Source: an uncultured Bacteroides sp.
Lineage (GTDB): Bacteria > Bacteroidota > Bacteroidia > Bacteroidales > Bacteroidaceae
Direction of reading: 5' to 3'
Length of the DNA: 6,275 nt
Assembly (NCBI GenBank): GCA_900557355.1
Contig: USSR01000420.1
Coordinates: forward strand, 1-6,275
Shown: positions 1-6,275 of the stretch, in pieces
How the letters are laid out: each line of letters begins with the position of its first letter
Numbering within the stretch: the first letter of the stretch is position 1
Program-made: the position numbers and the translations under genes
The notes under the pieces: generated by a model
What the model saw: the letters and a program-made list of their open reading frames with translations, nothing else
The model's database searches: none
What the model was told of the DNA's origin: nothing

Positions 1-154
1 TTAAAAAGTCGTCCGTACCTTTATTGAGTTCAATAACAAATTTCTTAGATGCTCCCTTATCAATTCTTTCAAGCAGACCATTAACAGGGTTGGCAGATAA
101 ATAAGTAGACAAGCCTACTACTAACAAAATAACTAAATAGAGTTTGGTTTTCAT
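1..154 (-). CDS. Secreted protein, N-terminal fragment; probable GH89 alpha-N-acetylglucosaminidase
   Basis: Only the first 51 codons are present; the frame is open and runs off the low-coordinate edge. The start MKTKLYLVILLVVGLSTYLSA is a typical signal peptide: a short lysine-containing head, a hydrophobic core of about 14 residues, and a likely signal peptidase I site after Ala21. No lipobox cysteine is seen. The mature start (NPVNGLLERIDKGASKKFVI, then ELNKGTDDF) resembles, from memory, the small N-terminal domain of bacterial NAGLU/GH89 enzymes, which begin with a 'LLERIDKGAS.KF.IE' stretch. GH89 enzymes release terminal alpha-linked GlcNAc, for example from heparan sulfate or gastric-type mucin. 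No catalytic part is visible, so the assignment rests on about 30 residues. An in-frame ATG three codons upstream (163) is an alternative start. I chose 154 because it gives the more compact signal-peptide head and leaves about 11 nt to a weak AGAAG upstream. A promoter-like box lies just upstream. Its position downstream of a glycan-sensing HTCS fits a secreted glycosidase. Confidence 0.6.
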   Translation of the reverse strand, partial: MKTKLYLVILLVVGLSTYLSANPVNGLLERIDKGASKKFVIELNKGTDDFL

Positions 155-163
155 GGTATTCAT

Positions 164-254
164 TACTTCTGGGTGATGTGCAAAAGTAGGCGTTTATTTT
201 ATTATATAAGGAGAAAATAGAAAAGTTTGGGACGAATATAGTAAACGAGCTACC
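164..254. other. Intergenic region between HTCS stop and secreted glycosidase start
   Basis: This gap is clearly more AT-rich than the neighbouring coding sequence. It contains the -7-like box at 181-188, a loose inverted repeat with arms TATTTT (195-200) and AAAATA (214-219) around the palindrome TTATATAA (202-209), and a 9-nt word (245-253) that is repeated just upstream of the HTCS gene. No GC-rich hairpin followed by a T run is seen after the HTCS stop, so read-through from the HTCS into the glycosidase gene is possible. Confidence 0.6.
181..188 (-). promoter_or_regulatory. Bacteroides-type -7 promoter box before the secreted glycosidase
   Basis: On the minus strand this reads TACTTTTG followed by CA, matching the Bacteroides sigma-ABfr -7 consensus TAnnTTTG. 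It lies 17 nt before the upstream candidate ATG (163) and 26 nt before the preferred ATG (154), which would give a short leader of roughly 10 to 25 nt. No TTTG is found 19 to 21 nt further upstream, where the -33 element should be; the region there is AT-rich only. A weak -33 would fit a promoter that needs an activator such as the adjacent HTCS, but that is inference. The match is six fixed bases, so chance cannot be excluded. Confidence 0.5.
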
Positions 255-3200
255 TTACCCCTTCTTTCCCAGTTTCGAACTCGGTAAATACCCAAAGAAC
301 TCTTTGAAGCACTTAGTGAAGTACTTCGGATCATTAAAACCTACAGCGTATGCTATCTCCGAAACATTGATGTCTCCAGGTCCTTCCTGTATCATCCGTT
401 GCGCCACGTTCAGACGGTAATTCTTCATAAACTGTCCGATAGGTTGCCCTGTGAGATCCTGCATTTTCTTGTTGACGAGCGTCTTGCTATATCCCATATC
501 ACGCACAAAACGTTCCAGGTTATATTCCGCATCGGCATAGTGCTCCTTCATCAGGTTGACGGCATTCGTAATGAATGTCTTGTCCCGCGACTCTTCCTTC
601 ACATGCAGTTCTTCCACATTGCTGCTGGATGAGAACATCTTCTTATACTTCTTCCGCAAATTCAGGATATTGCGAATACGAAGCCGGAGCACTTCTTCAT
701 CGAAAGGCTTACAGAGATACTCATCCACACCTATCTCAAAACTCCTCTTTTCCTGCACATCCGAGCGAAGCGCCGTAAGCATAAGGAACGGAATATGCGA
801 AGTGGCCAGATTCTCCTTGATGCGGCGGGACAACTCCATACCATCCATCACAGGCATCATCAGGTCGCTAACTATTAAATCTATCGTATGCTTCTGAACT
901 ATTTCAAGAGCTTCCTGCCCGTCACCTGCCTCAAACAAAGGGTAATCGCCCACAAGCAACGTACGGATATACGAGCGCATATCCTTATTATCTTCCACAA
1001 TCAAGATGGTCTCTTTCTTCTGTGTATCCTCCGGTTGTAAGGTATCCGGCAAGTACACAGTACCGGAGTCTTCCACTATTTCTCCTCTTGTTTCCACTTG
1101 TTCACCGGGAACCAACGGCATCAACATACGGAACGAAGCCCCTCGCCCGGGATTATTACGGGCAAAAATCTCTCCCCCATGCAAATATACAATCCGTTTA
1201 CACAGGAAAAGACCGATACCCGTACCACTCTGCCCGTAAACCGGATATTTTGTACTCTTCTTAGATTGATAGAAACGGTCGAAAATCTTCTCCATGTCTT
1301 CTGTCACAATACCGTGTCCCGTATCACATACATTCATATAGAGCAACTTCTCTCCGCCTTCACCCTTAATGGATGCCACAAATATATCAATGCGACCACC
1401 ATCGGGCGTAAACTTAATGGCATTCGAAACCAGATTAACCAGCACCTTACGCATATATCCGGGATCAATCATCAGGAAAGGATTCTCCAATCGGAAATAA
1501 GTGCATATATCAATCTGCCTCTCCTTTGCAAAAACCCTGAAAGGTATCAGCAACTCAGATAAGAACTCGACAAAATTCGAGGAGCGCTTATCCAACACCA
1601 CTTTATCGATGTCCAGTTTTCGGAAGTCCATCAGTTCATTGACTAGGGAGAGCAGATACCGTGAATTCCGTTCAGCTATCTGTAACTGTGCCTTCACCGC
1701 CTCGTCCTGTGTCTCCTTCAGGGCATGCTCAATGGGACCGTGAATCAATGTAACCGGAGTGCGGAACTCATGCGTGATATTTGTAAAGAAGGCAATCTTC
1801 TCTTCCGTAATCTCTTTCACGTGTTGGGCCATGGTCTCCAATTGCTTGTTTTGGACAGCCAGTTCCTGCGTACGCAGTTCCACTTCCTTTTCCAGTCGTG
1901 CTTTCTGTTCACGATAGCTCCGGGTCTTGCGCTTATAGAATAAATAGATAGCAATGCAAATGGCTATGGCAAGAAGCAGGTAGAACCAACCGGACTTATA
2001 AAAATAAGGCGTGATTCCGACTTTTATTTCGGTCGTTTCTTCCGACCAACGTCCCAGCTCATCCGTTGCACGAACCTGCAATGTATAGTTTCCCGGTGGA
2101 ACAGCCGTATACCGGGCCATGCCATCACCCGGCTGAGTTTCGTTCCATTCCTCCTCGTACCCTTCCAGACGATAAGCAAAACGGATACGGCTACTGTTTC
2201 CATAATTCTGCGTAGTAAAACCTATGGAGAAACGGTTCTCCCGTTCATGCAGAAAAATACCGGAAGCAAGAGTGATATTTTTTTTCAGATAATCACCACT
2301 GGAAGGATAAATCATATTTCCACCAATGGCCAGGGAAGAAAGTTTCACATGCGAATCCGCAGGCTGTGAAGCCTCATCGTCAGGGTGAATAATAACCAGT
2401 CCGTCTATGGTTGCCATATAAATAAAATCATGCCTTTCCGAGTAATGGATACCATTCCAATAAAACTGGGTAGCAGGCAATCCATCGGCCTGCGTATAGT
2501 TGCTGAATGTCATTGACTGGATATTCAACCGGGACACTCCATCGTTCGTAGTCAGCCACAAGTTTCCCTGTCCATCTTCCGCCATGCCGATAATGGTATT
2601 ATTAGGCAGCCCGTGGCGCGTCGTATAGTTTCTGAATACAAAGTGATTATTCTTGTCACTCGTCAACTGATACAAGCCGCTTCCATTACCACCCAGCCAG
2701 ATGGTACCGTTTTTGTCTTCCAGAATACTGTTGATCTTTTCCAGTTGAGTGGACTGCGGATTATCCAGTTTATACTTGAGATACTTATAATCAAAACGTT
2801 TATTTGACTTGGCAAAAGAAGCAAGGTCCACGATAAAGACACCTTGTGTAGTACCTACCCAGAGGCGTTTCTTACTGTCAATCAGTAAAGCATAGATGGC
2901 CTCAAACTCATTATCAGACTGATCGAACAGTACACGAACGAAAGTATCCTTCCGCTTGTCGTAGAAGTGTACTCCGCGCGTGGAACCGAACCATATTCCA
3001 TGGTTAATCACATCTTCACAGGCACTGTTGATAAAATCGCCTTCCAATTCAGGAATATTCTCGCGGGTATAGCGTTTGAAGGTACGGTTATTGGGGATAT
3101 TCAGGTCGATCCCATTAATCCCCACACCCCAAGTATATGCCCACAGGCGGTTATCGGAGTCTATCAGGATACCCATCAAGGTATTGTTGCTGACAGAGGT

Positions 3201-4430
3201 TATGTCATTAGGAGAAAAGAGGTGGTGGACACAAGATTTACTATCTTCATTCCACTTCAACAAACCGCGCTCTACCAGGGCAACCCAAAGATTTCCGTTT
3301 TTGTCTTCATCCACCGCATTCACAGGCGTAGGGGCATCGTTTTCGGTATCCGCACTCCCACACGTCCACAGTTTTGTCTGAAGCCGCTTCGGAGAAAGCA
3401 GGTTGATGCCACCGGTTTCAGTACCCAGCCAAATGGTCTCACCATCGGTAAACAGGCAGTTGATAGCATTGCAGTTGATGGTAACTCCCCCTCGTTCACT
3501 GGTCTGCCGAATGAACGAGAAAGTATCCGTGTCTTTATCATAGACATTCAGTCCGTTAAGGGTGGATACAATCAGGTGTCCCCGTTCCGTCAGTTTGATA
3601 TCCGTTATATAGGCCTGGCTCAGCATCCCGGGGCGGTGGGTGGAGTAACGATAACGTTTCAAACTTTGCCCGGCATGGTGGTATTTGAATAAGCCACGGT
3701 TAGAGCCAATCCACAGCAAATCGCCGTCTACCTGCATACAGGAGATCCGCCAGTCTTCACTGAAAGAAACCAGGCTGTCAGACAGTTTCTCCACTTTCAG
3801 GAGGTGTCCTTCATGTTTCGTGATGCGGCACACTTCATTGTCAATACCTGCACAAACTGTCCACCCCAGATCGGTGACAGCATGCACCGGAGAAGCACAC
3901 TCACTCTCCAGATGATAGTAATTCTTTATAGCTCCTTCGGTATCCAGCTCTATACACCACAAATCCTTGTTAGCGGAAATCCAGACATCACCTTGCTTGT
4001 CTTTGTAAACCGTACTTACGTTTTCATTCATCAACCTTCGTAGCGGGCTGTCTGATGGAACAGGTAACTCCACCAAAGCATAAGTATCCAGGTTGAGAAT
4101 GTCGATGCCACCCTCGGAGGCTATCCAAAGGCGCCGAAAGTTGTCCTCACAGACCTTATGAACAAAGTCGTTCTTGAGACATATCGGTTCCGTTTGAGTG
4201 CCATAGTTCAGGAATTGATAACCGTCATAGCGACCTATTCCGTAATGCGTAGCAACCCATACATATCCTTCGGAGTCCTTGAAGATATCACTCACAAAAC
4301 TATAGGGTAACCCTGCAGTTTCAGTAATAAACTTAAAGTTGTACTGGCTGAAAAAGCGATCCATGCTTTCCGAAAAAAGCGGGGGAAGCTGCATCAGACA
4401 AATGAGGAATATCAGGATACGCTGTTTCAT
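255..4430 (-). CDS. Hybrid two-component system sensor kinase/response regulator (HTCS), AraC-type output
   Basis: A complete 1391-residue inner-membrane sensor and transcription factor, of the length usual for Bacteroides HTCS. Order: signal peptide (1-20/22); about 14 Reg_prop repeats ending in motifs such as LWVGTTQGV (46-682), expected to fold as two seven-bladed propellers; Y_Y_Y domain (about 740-806); one membrane helix (814-832); coiled-coil linker (835-878); HisKA with phospho-acceptor His887 in THEFRTP; HATPase with N-box Asn999/Asn1003, DTGHGI (1036-1041) and GTGIGL (1069-1074); receiver (1141-1255) with acidic pair Glu1146/Asp1147, phospho-acceptor Asp1189, Thr1219 and Lys1241; AraC HTH (about 1286-1388) with SEIAYAVGFNDPKYF. 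All signalling residues are intact, so it should be active. HTCS proteins usually bind oligosaccharides in the periplasm and activate polysaccharide-utilisation genes; the ligand cannot be read from the sequence. It starts 18 nt after the acyl-CoA synthetase and lies upstream of a secreted glycosidase, its likely target. The ATG at 4430 is chosen because it opens directly into the signal peptide; no clear Shine-Dalgarno precedes it, as is common in Bacteroides. Confidence 0.97.
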   Translation of the reverse strand: MKQRILIFLICLMQLPPLFSESMDRFFSQYNFKFITETAGLPYSFVSDIFKDSEGYVWVATHYGIGRYDGYQFLNYGTQTEPICLKNDFVHKVCEDNFRRLWIASEGGIDILNLDTYALVELPVPSDSPLRRLMNENVSTVYKDKQGDVWISANKDLWCIELDTEGAIKNYYHLESECASPVHAVTDLGWTVCAGIDNEVCRITKHEGHLLKVEKLSDSLVSFSEDWRISCMQVDGDLLWIGSNRGLFKYHHAGQSLKRYRYSTHRPGMLSQAYITDIKLTERGHLIVSTLNGLNVYDKDTDTFSFIRQTSERGGVTINCNAINCLFTDGETIWLGTETGGINLLSPKRLQTKLWTCGSADTENDAPTPVNAVDEDKNGNLWVALVERGLLKWNEDSKSCVHHLFSPNDITSVSNNTLMGILIDSDNRLWAYTWGVGINGIDLNIPNNRTFKRYTRENIPELEGDFINSACEDVINHGIWFGSTRGVHFYDKRKDTFVRVLFDQSDNEFEAIYALLIDSKKRLWVGTTQGVFIVDLASFAKSNKRFDYKYLKYKLDNPQSTQLEKINSILEDKNGTIWLGGNGSGLYQLTSDKNNHFVFRNYTTRHGLPNNTIIGMAEDGQGNLWLTTNDGVSRLNIQSMTFSNYTQADGLPATQFYWNGIHYSERHDFIYMATIDGLVIIHPDDEASQPADSHVKLSSLAIGGNMIYPSSGDYLKKNITLASGIFLHERENRFSIGFTTQNYGNSSRIRFAYRLEGYEEEWNETQPGDGMARYTAVPPGNYTLQVRATDELGRWSEETTEIKVGITPYFYKSGWFYLLLAIAICIAIYLFYKRKTRSYREQKARLEKEVELRTQELAVQNKQLETMAQHVKEITEEKIAFFTNITHEFRTPVTLIHGPIEHALKETQDEAVKAQLQIAERNSRYLLSLVNELMDFRKLDIDKVVLDKRSSNFVEFLSELLIPFRVFAKERQIDICTYFRLENPFLMIDPGYMRKVLVNLVSNAIKFTPDGGRIDIFVASIKGEGGEKLLYMNVCDTGHGIVTEDMEKIFDRFYQSKKSTKYPVYGQSGTGIGLFLCKRIVYLHGGEIFARNNPGRGASFRMLMPLVPGEQVETRGEIVEDSGTVYLPDTLQPEDTQKKETILIVEDNKDMRSYIRTLLVGDYPLFEAGDGQEALEIVQKHTIDLIVSDLMMPVMDGMELSRRIKENLATSHIPFLMLTALRSDVQEKRSFEIGVDEYLCKPFDEEVLRLRIRNILNLRKKYKKMFSSSSNVEELHVKEESRDKTFITNAVNLMKEHYADAEYNLERFVRDMGYSKTLVNKKMQDLTGQPIGQFMKNYRLNVAQRMIQEGPGDINVSEIAYAVGFNDPKYFTKCFKEFFGYLPSSKLGKKG

Positions 4431-4448
4431 GTGAATTCAAGTTACGAG

Positions 4449-6275
4449 CTACTTCTTTTCTATCCGGATACGGGCATCCACTGCAATCACATGTTTCTCC
4501 GTAGCCAAAAGCGGATTAATATCCATTTCTTTAATCTCCGTAGCAAAGCGTAGCAAGGTAGAAAGGCGTACGATAATCTCAGCAAACTTATCCTCATTCA
4601 CCCCTTTCTGTCCGCGCGTTCCCTTGATAATCTTGTAAGCGCGGAGAGAATGAATCATAGAGTAAGCCTCTTCGTACGAAAGTGGTGCCAAACCGGAAGA
4701 AACGTCTTTCAGCACTTCCACAAAGATACCACCCAAACCGCAGAGCACCACATGACCGAATTTAGCTTCATACTTGGCACCTACAAAAAGTTCCGTACCT
4801 GCCAGCATAGGTTGTACCAGTATCCCCGTCACTTCGGGAATTTGCATCATACGTTCAAATTCAAACGCCAGATGCTGTTCTCCTTTTATATTAAGCACTA
4901 CGCCACCGACATCGGATTTATGAACAGGCCCCACAACCTTTGCCACCACGGGGAAACCTGTACGACGGGCAAAGGCCAGTACTTCGTCTTTATTAGAAGA
5001 CACAAATTCTTCAACGATAGGAATACCGGCAGCATGAAGCAACGCCTGTACATAATGCGGCTGGATATATCCGTCTTCGGGAATAGAATCTATAATACGG
5101 CGAATACGCGGCACATCCACACCAAAGAGTTCGATCTCATTGGTAGCAGGGCGGGGAGCATTCATGATACGTGACAAGGCTGTGCCCAGCGTCACTTCAT
5201 CGGCAAAGTTCACATGACCTTTAGCAAGAAAAGCGGCAACTTCTGCTCCGGCGGTATTAATAGAAGGGAGAATGGGGAAGATAGGTTTACTGCAACTCTG
5301 CATTTTCTCATGCAGCACATCGTACATCTCGAACATGGTAACCAGTCCCGGCGTACCGAAAATAGCCAGAACAGCATCTATCGTATCGAATTTCTCTTCG
5401 CAGTATTCCAGACAGAGCCGCAGATGATCGGGAGTTCCCGTAGCCAGGATATCAATCGGATTTCCTACAGCCGCACCGGGAAAGAGTTTTCCTTTCAGTT
5501 CATCTACAACCGGGCCTTCCAGTTTTGGGACATTCAGTCCACCTTTACTCAATGCATCAGTCAGCATAACGCCCGGACCTCCGGCATGAGTAATGATAGC
5601 GAAGTTCTTCCCTTTCAATTCCGGAAGGGTAAAGATACATCCTACTGTAGTCAGCTCTTCGCGTGAGTAGCAACGTACAATACCGGCTTTACGGAACAGA
5701 GCTTCCACTGCCGAGTCCGAACTGGCAATGGCTCCTGTATGCGAAGATGCCGCACGGCTCCCGCTCTCGCTACTGCCAGCCTTGATGGCGGCAATCTTAC
5801 AACCTTTCTTAATTAAAGAAGAAGCATGAAACAACAAGCGGTCGGGGTCACCGATGCTTTCGATATAGAGTAATTTGATTTTAGAATCTTTGTCCGGTTG
5901 GAAGTTCTCGTCCATATACTGCAATACGTCTTCCACACCTATCTGCTTCGCATTTCCCACAGACCAGACGGAGTTGAACTGCAAACCTTTCGTTACGGCA
6001 CTCTCCAGAATGAAAACGGCGGTCGCACCGGAACTGGATATCAAATCGACTCCTTGTGGATGCAGTTGCGGGATGGGTTGGCTGAACACACTATGATGCC
6101 AGGTATTCATCAGTCCAATGCAATTCGGCCCTATCAGGGAAGCTCCATACTTATTCACCGTTTCCAGAATACGGTCTTCCAGCAACGCACCCTCATGTGT
6201 CTCCTCACCAAACCCGGCGGAAAGGATGATAAACGCACGTACCTGCTTTTCAGCAGCAAGCACCTCCCCATTCGG
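4449..6275 (-). CDS. ADP-forming acetate/acyl-CoA synthetase, fused alpha-beta (5' end outside window)
   Basis: A cytoplasmic enzyme of the NDP-forming acyl-CoA synthetase (ACD) superfamily. It interconverts acyl-CoA + ADP + phosphate with acid + CoA + ATP, usually yielding ATP. 608 codons are visible, with the frame open to the window edge; fused family members have roughly 700 residues, so about 80-100 N-terminal residues of the CoA-binding domain are missing. Counting from the first codon at 6275: end of the CoA-binding domain (about 10-55, with SAGFGEE and GPNCIG); succinyl-CoA-ligase-like domain (about 70-215) with the phospho-histidine His179 in SSHTGAIA; a further ligase domain with HAGGPGVM (229-236); ATP-grasp domain (about 395-608) with the second family histidine, His452, in HKSDVGGV, then GTELFVG, GLGGIFVE and EMDINPL. 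Both histidines of the phosphate relay are present. It ends after the ATP-grasp domain, so there is no C-terminal GNAT domain as in Pat-type protein acetyltransferases. The substrate (acetate, branched-chain or aryl acids) cannot be told. The stop codon is TAG; the HTCS gene follows after 18 nt, suggesting co-transcription. The GTG at 6263 is an internal valine, not the start. Confidence 0.93.
   Translation of the reverse strand, partial: PNGEVLAAEKQVRAFIILSAGFGEETHEGALLEDRILETVNKYGASLIGPNCIGLMNTWHHSVFSQPIPQLHPQGVDLISSSGATAVFILESAVTKGLQFNSVWSVGNAKQIGVEDVLQYMDENFQPDKDSKIKLLYIESIGDPDRLLFHASSLIKKGCKIAAIKAGSSESGSRAASSHTGAIASSDSAVEALFRKAGIVRCYSREELTTVGCIFTLPELKGKNFAIITHAGGPGVMLTDALSKGGLNVPKLEGPVVDELKGKLFPGAAVGNPIDILATGTPDHLRLCLEYCEEKFDTIDAVLAIFGTPGLVTMFEMYDVLHEKMQSCSKPIFPILPSINTAGAEVAAFLAKGHVNFADEVTLGTALSRIMNAPRPATNEIELFGVDVPRIRRIIDSIPEDGYIQPHYVQALLHAAGIPIVEEFVSSNKDEVLAFARRTGFPVVAKVVGPVHKSDVGGVVLNIKGEQHLAFEFERMMQIPEVTGILVQPMLAGTELFVGAKYEAKFGHVVLCGLGGIFVEVLKDVSSGLAPLSYEEAYSMIHSLRAYKIIKGTRGQKGVNEDKFAEIIVRLSTLLRFATEIKEMDINPLLATEKHVIAVDARIRIEKK

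Noticed and set aside
189..254. Terminator after the HTCS stop codon
   Set aside because: No stable GC-rich stem followed by a T run can be drawn; the T-rich stretches here lack a preceding hairpin.
3320..3547. Minus-strand 75-codon frame within the HTCS gene, in another reading frame
   Set aside because: It overlaps intact HTCS propeller repeats in the correct frame, and no frameshift is needed to read the main gene through this region.
2967..3692. Plus-strand open frame of 241 codons opposite the HTCS propeller region
   Set aside because: It lies wholly antisense to a clearly real gene and shows no recognisable domain. Its length is explained by the base composition of the coding strand on the other side.
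4583..4590. TAAGTTTG on the minus strand, a possible -7 box for the HTCS gene
   Set aside because: It matches TAnnTTTG but lies about 150 nt before the start, inside synthetase codons for Lys-Phe, and has no TTTG at the -33 distance. A chance match is likely.
4650..5174. Plus-strand open frame of 174 codons opposite the acyl-CoA synthetase
   Set aside because: It is rich in His, Arg and Phe, with no domain pattern, and is fully antisense to conserved ATP-grasp coding sequence. It is a shadow frame, like the other plus-strand frames at 399-632, 1098-1562 and 5214-5666.
6261..6263. GTG as the start codon of the acyl-CoA synthetase
   Set aside because: The frame stays open to the window edge (four more codons), and a start here would delete most of the CoA-binding domain that the family always has. 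The true start lies outside the window.

Overview
The window looks like a chromosomal segment of a gut-type Bacteroides or close relative. The main reason is a complete hybrid two-component system (HTCS): one protein carrying a two-propeller periplasmic sensor, histidine kinase, receiver and AraC-type DNA-binding domain. This architecture is characteristic of Bacteroidetes glycan sensing. A Bacteroides-type -7 promoter box (TAnnTTTG) and the lack of strong Shine-Dalgarno sequences agree with this. All three genes lie on the minus strand, so transcription runs from the high coordinates to the low ones.

Layout in transcription order. (1) 6275 to 4449: most of an ADP-forming acetate/acyl-CoA synthetase (fused alpha-beta ACD type). 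Its N-terminus lies beyond the window edge. (2) Only 18 nt later, 4430 to 255: the full 1391-residue HTCS, with signal peptide, 14 propeller repeats, Y_Y_Y domain, one membrane segment, kinase, receiver and AraC HTH. (3) An AT-rich gap of about 100 nt that holds a plausible Bacteroides promoter and a weak inverted repeat. (4) 154 to 1: the first 51 codons of a secreted protein. Its mature N-terminus resembles the N-terminal domain of GH89 alpha-N-acetylglucosaminidases; the rest lies outside the window.

How the parts may fit together (inference): the HTCS would bind a glycan fragment in the periplasm, phosphorylate its own receiver and act at a nearby promoter. The secreted glycosidase just downstream is the obvious candidate target. 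The acyl-CoA synthetase would form ATP from acyl-CoA in the cytoplasm. Its link to glycan sensing is not obvious, but the 18-nt spacing suggests the sensor may be read from the same transcript. I see no RNA gene, mobile element, CRISPR array or clear terminator. No wholly new system is evident. The points most worth checking are the ACD-HTCS coupling and the HTCS-glycosidase promoter region.
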